Source of the DNA: Rhizobium sp. TH2
Lineage (GTDB): Bacteria; Pseudomonadota; Alphaproteobacteria; Rhizobiales; Rhizobiaceae
Reading direction: 5' to 3'
DNA: 64,000 nucleotides
Assembly (NCBI RefSeq): GCF_024707525.1
Contig: NZ_CP062234.1
Coordinates: 1-64,000 of the forward strand
Position 1 is the first letter of the stretch. Every line of letters starts with the position of its first letter. The notes under the pieces were generated by a model. It worked only from the letters and a program-made list of their open reading frames with translations. It was not told the origin of the DNA and ran no database searches. Below are positions 33,843-41,971 of the stretch, in pieces. A program made the translations under genes and the position numbers.

Positions 33843-34736
33843 ATGATGCAAACCTATAATAAATACATCAATATCGGTCCCTATGGCGATATCGTCGGGC
33901 TCGAGGATAAATTCGGGTACCGTCCGCCGCTACACGTTCTTCACCGCAAGATTGTCTCGGAGATACCCTCTCGTAAATCCATGGCTCTGCGTCTGAACGG
34001 AGAACTCGAGTACCGGACGATGGACGTTTACGTTGCCTACAAAGACGACAACGACGATATAGCCCTGACGTGCTATGAGACGGATAATCCGAACGTCAAG
34101 TCATTCATGCCAGGCTACGTCACGTTGGAACTGGCGCTTGTTTCTGACGCGATCTTCCTCGACCGGGAGTTCGTCCTTCGCGACGATTTCACCATCAACC
34201 ATCCCAAATATTCCGACCGCGTTTGTGACGCCTGTGATCGCGATCTTCTTCGACAAAGTCGACGAGGGACGTGGTCAGATGAGGAGCTTGAAGAGCTTTA
34301 CGAGGAGGCCTACGGACCGACGATATTCCCTCGACGTCGCAACGAGATTCTGGCGGCGGCCGAATATCTATCTAACACTCTGTGGTACAATCACGTCTAC
34401 CTTCCGGCGAAGACTGAGTTCGACGCTGGAAAGCTCGCGGATAGTCTTCGGTGGCAAGAAATGTCGATTCAGGCCTCTGATCTTGAACGCTTCGCTGGAT
34501 CGAAATGCCTGATCATCGCAGACGAGCAGCAGGAGCGTGAAATCCTCGGAAAATTGTCCGCCCTGCGATGGGCGTTTGGTGACGATTGGGACGAATACCA
34601 AGACATGTTCGAGGATTACCAGGCCGACGTATCGATCGATCCAGACCGGATGCGTCGCCGTCTGACGACGATTTATGGACAGTTTTCTAAGTGCGTTAGC
34701 CTATCTGAAAAGCTTAGGATTCCTCCCGTCTATTAA
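33843..34736 (+). CDS. Unknown island protein, family B copy 2 (297 aa)
   Basis: Paralogue of the 250-residue protein just upstream. Shared features: IPSRKSMALRLNGE (cf. IESKKSMAIRCQGE), SDAIFLDREF, NHPKYSDRVCDACD, the RRNEILAAAEYLSNTLWY helix, and GKLSALRWAFGDDWDEY. It has an extra C-terminal 45 residues (DPDRMRRRLTTIYGQFSKC). ATG 33843 follows AAAGG. No known family beyond the WYL-like first part. Confidence 0.7.
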   Translation: MMQTYNKYINIGPYGDIVGLEDKFGYRPPLHVLHRKIVSEIPSRKSMALRLNGELEYRTMDVYVAYKDDNDDIALTCYETDNPNVKSFMPGYVTLELALVSDAIFLDREFVLRDDFTINHPKYSDRVCDACDRDLLRQSRRGTWSDEELEELYEEAYGPTIFPRRRNEILAAAEYLSNTLWYNHVYLPAKTEFDAGKLADSLRWQEMSIQASDLERFAGSKCLIIADEQQEREILGKLSALRWAFGDDWDEYQDMFEDYQADVSIDPDRMRRRLTTIYGQFSKCVSLSEKLRIPPVY

Positions 34737-34780
34737 AAACGGCTGACCACAATCGACCTATCCTCAACGAAAAAGCACAG

Positions 34781-34806
34781 CGGCCGAGCACACTCGCTCG
34801 GCCGCA
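34781..34806 (+). terminator. Strong GC hairpin upstream of the helicase gene
   Basis: GCGGCCGAGC and GCTCGGCCGC make a perfect 10-bp stem with a 6-nt loop, followed by an A-rich rather than T-rich stretch. It lies 39 bp before the helicase start. On the minus strand a T run would follow a short spacer, so it could act in either direction. Confidence 0.5.
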
Positions 34807-34844
34807 CCAAAAACCATGCATAGAAGAAAAGGAAAATCATATTT

Positions 34845-36188
34845 ATGCATCTGAACTATAATGAATCCACCAAAAAGCTATTTGCCCTGAACGAAAATCA
34901 CATCCTGATCAAATCGAACGGCAAACTGAAAATCCTTGATATCGAAACTGATCCCGCGGGATATCACGTCTTCAATTTCACTACGCCGCACGATTTTTGC
35001 ACGTTCTACTCCAATCAAAAAATTCCATCTGAGCGAGGCCTGGTGAAGGTGGGTAACGCCTGGATGGAGTGGGAGGGTCGAAATCAGAAATACGGTCTCG
35101 ACTTCGATCCCAATGGCGCGCCGGACAACATTTTCAACATGTACCAGCCGTCGAAGATCGCTGCCATCGAAGGCGATTGCCAACTTTATCTCGATCACAT
35201 CTTCCACGTCATCGCCGGTGGAAAACCGGAGCGATACGAGTTTGTCCTAGATTTCTTGGCCGACGGCGTTCAAAATCCTGGTGTCCGTCCTGGCGTCGCA
35301 ATTGTTCTACGTGGGCAACAGGGCACCGGTAAGGGGCAGTTTGTCCATTACTATAGCCAACTTTTCGGACCTCAATTTGCGCATGTAGTGAATTCGGATC
35401 AAATTTTTGGCCGCTTCAATTCCATGCTCATGAATAAGCTGCTGATTTTCTTGGACGAGGCCACTTGGGGCGGCGACAAAGAAAAAGAGGGAAAACTGAA
35501 GGCCCTCGTCACGGAACCCACCGTGATCATCGAAAGGAAGGGCCAGGAAGCATTCGTCCAAAAGAACTTTGCCCGGTTGATTTTCGCTTCGAACAATAAA
35601 TGGGTTATCGCTGCAGGTGACCGGGAACGCCGGTTCTGCGTCTTTGACGTCTCAGTTTGCCGCCGCGGCGATACCGAATATTTCGCCGCAATGGCGCATC
35701 AAATGAAAAATGGTGGCCTGGAAGCGCTTATGCATCTCCTGCAAAATCGCGACCTCACGGGCGTCAATATTCGCAATTTTCCCCGTACATCAGCTCTTGA
35801 TGAACAGGTTCGACGCAATTTCGACGCCTTTCATGCCTGGTGGAATGACTGCCTCACGCGCGGCTATATCCTTCCGCCGGAACTCGATCCCCATGGTCAT
35901 TTCGACCATTGGGAAAACGCCGTACCGATTGAACTTTGCCATGACTCCTTGGTGATTTCAGCGAAGAAGCGCCTTGTGAAAAATCATCTTAGCGAAACCG
36001 AACTGGGTATCGAGTTGCGTAAGGTCCTACCGAACGTCATTGTCAAGAAAATCACGCTTCCAAAGGCGCCGGGTTCGAACGGTAAAACGATCCGCAAAAA
36101 TGCATATGTCCTGCCGCCCTTGGACGAATGCCGTCGCTATTTCGATTCCTTGATTGGGACCGAGACTGAATGGATAAACGCCGAATAA
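34845..36188 (+). CDS. SF3-type helicase, DUF5906/D5-like
   Basis: 447 residues. The AAA core has Walker A LRGQQGTGKGQF (155-166), Walker B LLIFLDEATW (199-208), then the sensor strand FARLIFASNN and an arginine-containing GDRERRFCVFDV. This is the primase-helicase (DUF5906) pattern of phages, satellites and plasmids. No primase catalytic motif is seen in the 130-residue N-terminus. It is followed by a candidate origin (36215-36338), so it is the likely replication protein of the island. ATG 34845 follows AAGGAAA. Confidence 0.85.
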   Translation: MHLNYNESTKKLFALNENHILIKSNGKLKILDIETDPAGYHVFNFTTPHDFCTFYSNQKIPSERGLVKVGNAWMEWEGRNQKYGLDFDPNGAPDNIFNMYQPSKIAAIEGDCQLYLDHIFHVIAGGKPERYEFVLDFLADGVQNPGVRPGVAIVLRGQQGTGKGQFVHYYSQLFGPQFAHVVNSDQIFGRFNSMLMNKLLIFLDEATWGGDKEKEGKLKALVTEPTVIIERKGQEAFVQKNFARLIFASNNKWVIAAGDRERRFCVFDVSVCRRGDTEYFAAMAHQMKNGGLEALMHLLQNRDLTGVNIRNFPRTSALDEQVRRNFDAFHAWWNDCLTRGYILPPELDPHGHFDHWENAVPIELCHDSLVISAKKRLVKNHLSETELGIELRKVLPNVIVKKITLPKAPGSNGKTIRKNAYVLPPLDECRRYFDSLIGTETEWINAE

Positions 36189-36191
36189 CAA

Positions 36192-36212
36192 TGACTTCCC
36201 CGTCAAGCGGGG
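36192..36212 (+). terminator. Hairpin just after the helicase gene
   Basis: CTTCCCCG and CGGGGAAG form a perfect 8-bp stem with a 5-nt loop a few bases after the stop codon. The following bases are not T-rich, so termination strength is uncertain. Confidence 0.5.
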
Positions 36213-36214
36213 AA

Positions 36215-36338
36215 GGCTTCGCATAACTGGTGTCCTTGACGTCATACTAGTCATACCTTTTTTAAAATATTGAGTATTAATATAATAATAAAAAGTATGT
36301 AGAATATTGTTATGACAAGTATGACGTTTGGCGAAGCC
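36215..36338. other. Candidate replication origin: nested inverted repeats around an AT-rich core
   Basis: Outer arms GGCTTCGC (36215-36222) and GCGAAGCC (36331-36338) are exact complements. Inner arms CGTCATACTAGTCATA (36240-36255) and TATGACAAGTATGACG (36311-36326) match with one mismatch. Each inner arm itself contains two GTCATA-type units, so the unit recurs four times. Between them are 55 bp of almost pure A/T. It stands directly after an SF3 helicase gene. Confidence 0.55.
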
Positions 36339-36764
36339 AGCGCGAAGCGCCCCTATCTATATGTTGTGATTGCAAGGGATGATAGTTACAAGTTGAAGTC
36401 CCCTCTCTATTTCAAATATGATAGCCATTTATGAGAGTCACCTGCTATCAGATCGATAAATATATTTCCATTCGAATAAAAGATACATAACTTTATTGAC
36501 ATACGCTATTTAATGTGGCACTATAACAGAATAGAGCACATGCTTTGACAAAGCTTATTATGACGCTCTTTTCCCCGTTATCGAAGAATTTGAACGACAC
36601 CTTTAATGGTGTTCGTTTCGCTATCTTAGCTCCTGTGACCAGAACCATCCTTTGGAATCCCAAGTTTCCGAACCTGATTTCTGTTGTCGGCAGGGTGAAC
36701 CTTCTTAAACCAAACTGGCTGCCCAACCAGCCACAATCAGATGATGAACCATAGAAAGTAAACA

Positions 36765-37580
36765 ATGGAAGAAAATGAATTTCCCTCGAATGTAGTTGAT
36801 ATCGCTGAATTTCGAGATCTAAAAAAGTTAGGGCAGATCGGCATCGATCATGATGAGTACTGCACCACCGCCCTGACGAACCTTTATGACAAAACCTATT
36901 TCGACATCGGGCCTTTCGACCCAGAACAAATGCTAGCTTATCACGAGACGCATCTGTTTCTCTTGGCGTTTGAATTCAATCTCGATGAACCTGCTTTCCA
37001 GGACGATATCGGTGGTGTCCATCAAGTTCGAGGCGTCAAGTTGGCGGGAGTTATGACCGCCTACGACTTGGCAATCGACAAAATGATGACAGACATCAAA
37101 ACATGCCACGAGGAAGAAAACTTCCCGTGGGGTATGCAGAAGGAACATTTCGAAGATGCAGATCTAACACCCTATTGTATCGCGTTCCTGACCAAAGAGC
37201 ACCGCCAGTTCGATCGTCGCGCGCCTGTAGGCCCGGGCAACTTCGACGCCTTGATGCTGGTGCCGCCAGCCCTCTTAGCATTTTTTGACCGCTACATTCG
37301 AAAATTTGGCGTCACAACGTTCGGCAACCTACTCGCCTATACGAAGGACTCCGTTACGGTGACGATGAAGGTTGCCCCATATCATCGCTCGTTTGGTTCA
37401 TTAGCGGAGTTGGTCAACGATAAGGTGGCGTCTATGAACCCCTTGGATCTGGCGCCAATATTGCCCGATGCCGATCCTCTCATGGAGATTCCCTCCCGTC
37501 TGGAATTCTTCACCGAGTTTTACGGTTGGCAAGAACGAATGCACGGTGCGTCCGAAGAGCATGACGGTGCATCTCTATAA
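36765..37580 (+). CDS. Unknown island protein, family A copy 2 (271 aa)
   Basis: Paralogue of the protein at 31619-32437, at the other end of the island. Shared layout: HDEYCTTALTNLYDKTYF near the start, NFDALMLVPPALLAFFDRYI in the middle, and MEIPSRLEFFTEFYGWQE with a SEEHDGA end. No recognised domain. ATG 36765 has weak ribosome signals. A perfect hairpin follows the stop. Confidence 0.7.
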   Translation: MEENEFPSNVVDIAEFRDLKKLGQIGIDHDEYCTTALTNLYDKTYFDIGPFDPEQMLAYHETHLFLLAFEFNLDEPAFQDDIGGVHQVRGVKLAGVMTAYDLAIDKMMTDIKTCHEEENFPWGMQKEHFEDADLTPYCIAFLTKEHRQFDRRAPVGPGNFDALMLVPPALLAFFDRYIRKFGVTTFGNLLAYTKDSVTVTMKVAPYHRSFGSLAELVNDKVASMNPLDLAPILPDADPLMEIPSRLEFFTEFYGWQERMHGASEEHDGASL

Positions 37581-37587
37581 TGTTCGA

Positions 37588-37611
37588 AGGAAGCGCTCCC
37601 GGGCGCTTCCT
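37588..37611 (+). terminator. Hairpin closing the island
   Basis: AGGAAGCGC and GCGCTTCCT form a perfect 9-bp stem with a 6-nt loop just after the last island gene. The stem sequence resembles the one at 31087. No long T run. Confidence 0.5.
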
Positions 37612-37672
37612 ATCGTCCCACTCTAGACGTCCCGCCGTTGTTGCCATCCATTTTAGGGCTTGAAATCAGTCG

Positions 37673-38637
37673 CTAGTCGATGAATTTGACGACAACCCCC
37701 GGCTTACCATATCTGCCAGCTCCTCGGCATCCCAATTCGTCAAACGAACACATCCATGCGAACCGACCTTGTCGATGAGTTCCGGCTCGGGCGTTCCGTG
37801 AATGCCGTAGGTTGGCTCGGTCAGATCAATCCAAACCGTGCCAACCGCCTGGTAATTCCAATGCCTTTTTGTTCTCACCCTGTTGGAAATTGACCTTTGG
37901 ATTGTAGGAATAAACTGGCATGCGTGAGACACCCTTCACCTTATGGGTCCTTTGGGGGAAGGGGAGTCTTCACTGCCGATGGTGGCGGGATACACGCTGA
38001 GCAGCGATCCATCCTCCGCAAACGCGAACGCTTCCGCAGATCTTCTGCGAATTTCGATCCGTTTGACCGTACCGGACTTTGCCGCGCCGGGCATAGCCAC
38101 TTCGATCTTTTCGCCTGGGGTAAAGGCAGCGGAGGGATTGAGCGCCTTAAGCAGGCCCACATCCATGTGAAACCGTTCAGCGAGTTTTTCCTCGACGTTG
38201 GTATAGGCCAAGTGCTCCATTTTGGCCTGCTCTGCGTAATCGTTTGGAATGCGCTCAACCAAATCTTTTGCGTCATCTGCCGTGATTACATAGGCCTGAA
38301 TGACAGGCACTTTGTCCTCAAGCCTATCCAGCACCTTGTTGTCCAGCTTCCCATCGACCGGCATATCCTGCATTGCCTCGAACCCGGCGACAGCCTTGTT
38401 GAGGTTTTCGCCGAAGTATCCGTCGATAACTCCTGGCGAAGCACCAGCTCGATCGAGCAGGACCTGAAGATGGACAATGGCGGGATCAGGCTCGGAGGGT
38501 GTTGCATTTGGCGCTTCACCTGGCAAGGCGGCAATATCGGCACCGTTGACAGCTTGCGCGTCGAACGAAGCTGCGAAAGCCGGACTGCAGAGAGTCAGAG
38601 CTGTCGAAAGGGCTAGGTGGCGGATCGTGTTTCTCAT
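37673..38637 (-). pseudogene. L,D-transpeptidase (YkuD) pseudogene
   Basis: The product would be a periplasmic peptidoglycan cross-linking enzyme: signal peptide ending SPAFA, peptidoglycan-binding domain (VIDGYFGENLNKAVAGFEAM), LysM-like part, then YkuD with GSHGCVRLTNWD. The reading frame is broken. A stop at 37936 follows KGPIR. The expected KVKGVSRMPVYSYNPKVNF lies in another frame and returns to the first frame near 37850. A third shift near 37695 hides the normal GVVVKFID end. The active-site Cys is intact, but three shifts make it a dead gene unless there are sequence errors. Confidence 0.85.
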
Positions 38638-38640
38638 CAC

Positions 38641-38992
38641 CGTAGAAGTTTGTGCAGCTCAAGTTGTTCCCTTCGGCTCGTCAAGTGCAACTGGTTGGCA
38701 CCCGCCTCGCAGTGTCCGTTGGACGCAATGACAAGCTTACAGCCATGTCGCTTTTGCTTAAGACTGGATCGGCACCCATGATTAGTCTGTTAATGTCGAG
38801 CTTCTGGTCGACAGGTACGAGTTCCTCCGCGGCTTCGAACCGGGCGATTAATTCCCTCCGGGGCCAGCTCAACCGCCATGGCCATCGGGTGCTTTGCATT
38901 TTATTAACATTGTTAGCAAAGACTGTCGGCCACGCAACGGTTGGAAACGGTCGAGGTGAGTTGCCCCTCAAATCGAGCGACAGGCGATCACG
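38641..38992. other. Gap with a phytanoyl-CoA dioxygenase gene remnant
   Basis: 352 bp between the broken transpeptidase and the receiver gene. The minus strand at about 38768-38845 encodes EELVPVDQKLDINRLIMGADP, which parallels DELVPVTQKHDIEGLVMGADP at the C-terminus of the dioxygenase at 60496. The rest holds no feature. Confidence 0.55.
38768..38845 (-). pseudogene. Remnant of a phytanoyl-CoA dioxygenase-like gene
   Basis: Only the C-terminal end is recognisable (EELVPVDQKLDIN, LIMGADP). The DNA is also similar to the 3' end of the gene at 60496. The frame runs on past the expected stop, so the end is altered, and the 5' part is gone. Confidence 0.55.
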
Positions 38993-39403
38993 ATGTCATC
39001 TAAACTCACAGTACTCGTCGTCGAGGACGAGCCCATGATCCGGCTCGCGCTTGTGTCCGTCCTCGAGGACGAAGACTACGCCGTAGTCGAGGCCCGAACA
39101 GTCCTTCAAGCGATTGCCATGCTAGCCAAGTACGATGTCCATGCTGTGGTAACCGATGTCGACATGCCCGGAGGACTTTCCGGTCTAGACTTGGTCGACA
39201 TGGTCGCTGGATTTTCCCGAACGATGGGTATCATTGTCACGTCCGGTCGGGCGATACCCAGTGAAAGCCCCTTGCCAGCTGGCGTCATTTTCCTTCCCAA
39301 GCCTTACGAGTTGGAGACCGTCGTAGCCGAACTTGCAAGCCAACTTCGCATGCACCCCGCCGCCATGGCTCGGGGACAGAAATCGCGAAAACAAGGTTCC
39401 TAG
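38993..39403 (+). CDS. Receiver-only response regulator (136 aa)
   Basis: A stand-alone receiver domain with no output domain. Acidic pocket in VLVVEDEP, phospho-acceptor in VVTDVDMPGGLSG (about Asp58), conserved Ser/Thr in IIVTSGRA and Lys in FLPKPYEL. Such single-domain receivers are very common in rhizobia, often on plasmids. The kinase partner is not nearby. A basic tail (RGQKSRKQGS) follows the domain. Confidence 0.9.
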   Translation: MSSKLTVLVVEDEPMIRLALVSVLEDEDYAVVEARTVLQAIAMLAKYDVHAVVTDVDMPGGLSGLDLVDMVAGFSRTMGIIVTSGRAIPSESPLPAGVIFLPKPYELETVVAELASQLRMHPAAMARGQKSRKQGS

Positions 39404-39724
39404 ACGATCTCAGCGGCTTGGCGGGCAGACACCATAGAGGCCGCGCGGATCATGAACTCGGAGCGTGAGGCGCATAAGGCAACGGGCCGCTCTCCTGGGA
39501 TACTGGCCGACGCCACAGACGCTGCCCGGCCCAGTATGAACTATCTTCCACATGTCCGCGTCAAATGATCCTCATCTCGACGGTTTGCTCCCGGTCTGGC
39601 GGCCGGTAATGCATTCGCAGCTGCGGCAAGTTTAGCCACTCGTAATTTGAGATGAAGCCTGCAGTTAACAGGGTCGTTGGTTCTGATCCGATTAAGGCGG
39701 ACGTGGGGACCTTGCCAACAGAAT
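39404..39724. other. Gap without a recognised feature
   Basis: 321 bp between the receiver gene and the TetR gene (convergent). I see no gene, no clear terminator and no repeat. Confidence 0.4.
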
Positions 39725-40375
39725 CTAACTCCTGCAGACAAGCCGCATTATCGTCTCGATGTTGAAGTTGATGCGCTCCTCTAGGGCCTCGGCGGCCATC
39801 AGATTGCGCTCGAAGACGATGGAACCGGTGAAGCGGTTGGTGAGATAGTAATAGTTAATCGCTGCGATCGTGATGTTGAGCTGGACCGGATCGATATCCT
39901 CGCGGAACACGCCAGCGTCGACGCCACGCTGCAGCAGCGTTCCGACCATGTTGATGAACTTGCGGCTCAGCGTATGGATGACCTCGGACTTCTTGAGGTG
40001 CTTGGCCTTGTGCAGGTTCTCGGAATTGACCAGCGTGATGAATTCCGGATTGGCCAGATAGTATTTCCAGGTGAAGCGCACGAGCTTTTCGAGCGCGGTC
40101 TTCGGATCGAGATGGTCGAGTTCGAGCTTCTGCTCGGCGGCGCGGATGTCGCCATAGGCTTCCTCCAGCACTCGCTGGAACAGCGTCTCCTTGCTTTCGA
40201 AATAGTGATAAATCATGCGCTTGTTGGCGCTCGCCTGCTCGGCGATGATATCGACGCGCGCGCCGCCGAGCCCGTTTTTGGCGAATTCCTTCTTCGCCGC
40301 GGCCATGATGCGCTTCTGCGTTGCCTCCGCATCGCGGGTGCGTTTCTTGGCGGCGGGCGGGGTAGTTATTTGCAT
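39725..40375 (-). CDS. TetR-family regulator of the catabolic cluster
   Basis: 216 residues. The N-terminal helix-turn-helix spans about residues 18-65 (RIMAAAKKEFAKNGLGGARV, then IAEQASANKRMIYHYFESKE). The C-terminal ligand domain starts near 85 and has the aromatic-rich segment INYYYLTNRF. It is divergent from the transporter operon. The dyad TAAC-N4-TAGTTA lies in the gap and at three other catabolic promoters, so this protein is the likely repressor of the whole set. Its ligand could be a CoA thioester or the substrate itself (inference). Confidence 0.9.
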   Translation of the reverse strand: MQITTPPAAKKRTRDAEATQKRIMAAAKKEFAKNGLGGARVDIIAEQASANKRMIYHYFESKETLFQRVLEEAYGDIRAAEQKLELDHLDPKTALEKLVRFTWKYYLANPEFITLVNSENLHKAKHLKKSEVIHTLSRKFINMVGTLLQRGVDAGVFREDIDPVQLNITIAAINYYYLTNRFTGSIVFERNLMAAEALEERINFNIETIMRLVCRS

Positions 40376-40738
40376 GAAGCGTCTTCCGTGGATTGACGAA
40401 ACTCAACTCTCTAACCGCGCGGCTGCCACACCGGAATCGGGCCGTGTCCGGCGATTATAGCCGATTGCAAACGCGGTCATAGACCCAACCTTTGCGCAAG
40501 GTATTCTAAAGTCCAGCGCAGCGATTGTCATTCGAAAAGTATCTAAAGAGATATTTACAATGGTGAGGTGAAACCCGCGCATACGAACATCTTAAGCGCC
40601 TAACCCAGCAATTCGGCGGTCTATTGACACGAGCAATCTTATAAAGTAACTAGTTAGTGCGTTGATGGCGAAAGATTGCCGTCGCAAGGAGGATCGGGAG
40701 GCCGGGAGAGGCCAGTCCGAACGACAAGGGAGAGAGAA
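40376..40738. other. Divergent control region of TetR and transporter operons
   Basis: 363 bp with no gene. It holds the operator-like dyad at 40646-40660 with TTGACA at 40624-40629 just upstream, and several AT-rich repeats such as AAAGTATCTAAAGAGATATTTAC near 40536-40558. Confidence 0.5.
40624..40660 (+). promoter_or_regulatory. Promoter and TetR operator, site 1
   Basis: TTGACA (40624-40629) precedes the dyad TAACTAGTTA (40647-40656), read as TAAC-TAGT-TAGT, a partial match to the TAAC-N4-TAGTTA pattern of the other three sites. The spacing to a -10 is ambiguous (TATAAA at 40640 or TAACTA at 40647). Confidence 0.55.
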
Positions 40739-41854
40739 ATGTCCTACGTGAAAGATTTCATCGAGAAAGAGACGCTTCGCCGCCGCGAGTTCTTGATCGG
40801 CACCGCACTCGGCCTGGGCGGCGTTGTTGCCGCATCCGCTCTCGGCACCAGCCGCGCCATGGCCGGCGAAAATCCCGCGCTTGCCTGGAGCTACCGCGAC
40901 CGCACCAATCCGTACTGGAACTCGATAGTATCAGGCGCCGAATCCTTTGTCGAAAGCCTCGGCAAGCCGAAGTCCGAACTGATCCACTTGATCCACGATG
41001 GTTCGAACGAGAAATGCGTCGCGGACATCAAGGCGCTCCTTTCGAAGACCAACGGCAATGCGGCGATCGCCTGCGACCCGAACGACAGCCCGAATTGCCG
41101 CCCGACCGTTGAGGCCGTGAAGGCAGCCGGTGGCCATGTCTTCACCATCTGGAACAAGACCGACGATCTGCATCCCTGGGATTTCGGCGACAATTGGGTC
41201 GGCCACATGAGCTGGTCCGATCTCGAGCCGACCACCAAGACCGCGACCATGCTGTTCGAAGCCATGGGCGGCTCCGGCGGCGTCGTCGGTCTCGGCGGTA
41301 TCGCGGCCAACATCCCGGCCATCGAGCGTCATCAGGGCATGATGGAAGCCACCAAGAAATTCCCCGATATCAAGGTGCTCGACTACCAGGCAGCCGATTG
41401 GGATACAACCAAGGCGAACGAGATTATGGCCGCCTACCTCACCACCTATGGCGATGAGATCAAGGGCGTCTTCTGCGCCAATGATACGATGGCCTATGGC
41501 GCGATCGAGGCATTGCGCGCCGAGGGTCTTGCCGGAAAGATCCCGGTCGTTGCCTATGACGGCGGCGCCCAGGCGATCGAATATATCCTGAAGGATGAGC
41601 TGCTGGTGACCTGCTATACCGATCCCTATTGGGGCGGCGGTATTGCACTGTCGCTCGCTCACGCGGCTTCGACCGGCAAATACAAGCCGAGCAATGAGCC
41701 GAAGGAACATCGCGAGTTCTATGGTCCGACGCTGCTCGTGACCAAGGCGGATGCGCAGGCATTCTACGACAAGCATCACAAGTCGCACCCGGATTACAAT
41801 TGGGGTGACTATTTCGGCCCGACCAACGGCCAGATCGCCTACAACCGCTACTGA
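40739..41854 (+). CDS. Sugar ABC transporter substrate-binding protein
   Basis: A periplasmic binding protein of the ribose/LacI-like type (Peripla_BP_4), 371 residues. The N-terminus has a twin-arginine motif (LRRREFLIGTALG) and then a signal region ending SRAMA, so it is likely exported folded by Tat, which is less common for this class. The binding fold shows NPYWNSIVSGAE and FCANDTMAYGAIEAL, LAGKIPVVAYDGGAQAI. ATG 40739 follows GGGAGAGAG; the longer frame from 40676 is not used. First gene of a seven-gene operon, 5 kb before the oxidoreductases. Confidence 0.92.
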   Translation: MSYVKDFIEKETLRRREFLIGTALGLGGVVAASALGTSRAMAGENPALAWSYRDRTNPYWNSIVSGAESFVESLGKPKSELIHLIHDGSNEKCVADIKALLSKTNGNAAIACDPNDSPNCRPTVEAVKAAGGHVFTIWNKTDDLHPWDFGDNWVGHMSWSDLEPTTKTATMLFEAMGGSGGVVGLGGIAANIPAIERHQGMMEATKKFPDIKVLDYQAADWDTTKANEIMAAYLTTYGDEIKGVFCANDTMAYGAIEALRAEGLAGKIPVVAYDGGAQAIEYILKDELLVTCYTDPYWGGGIALSLAHAASTGKYKPSNEPKEHREFYGPTLLVTKADAQAFYDKHHKSHPDYNWGDYFGPTNGQIAYNRY

Positions 41855-41971
41855 TCCCCCGAGGCGTGAGCGGAGGGCCGAACGCTCTCTCACAGTCCCG
41901 CGAAAGTGGGACGGCAAATGGCTGTAGCCCTCTGCCGTCCCCGACGTTGATAATCAGAGGAGCATGCGAAG

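Larger units (their letters stand above)
36189..36764. other. AT-rich gap with candidate origin
   Basis: 576 bp, the most AT-rich part of the window. It holds the hairpin after the helicase, the nested inverted repeat at 36215-36338, and then about 420 bp without a trusted gene. A weak 64-codon frame (ATG 36560) ends 11 bp before the next gene and could be real, but it has no recognisable feature. Confidence 0.5.

Noticed and set aside
31087..37611. CRISPR or other array in the repeat-rich island
   Set aside because: The hairpins differ in sequence and spacing and there are no equal-length spacers or cas genes.
30191..37611. Retron or group II intron as an explanation for the structured island RNA
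   Set aside because: No reverse transcriptase motif (xxDD) occurs in any island protein.
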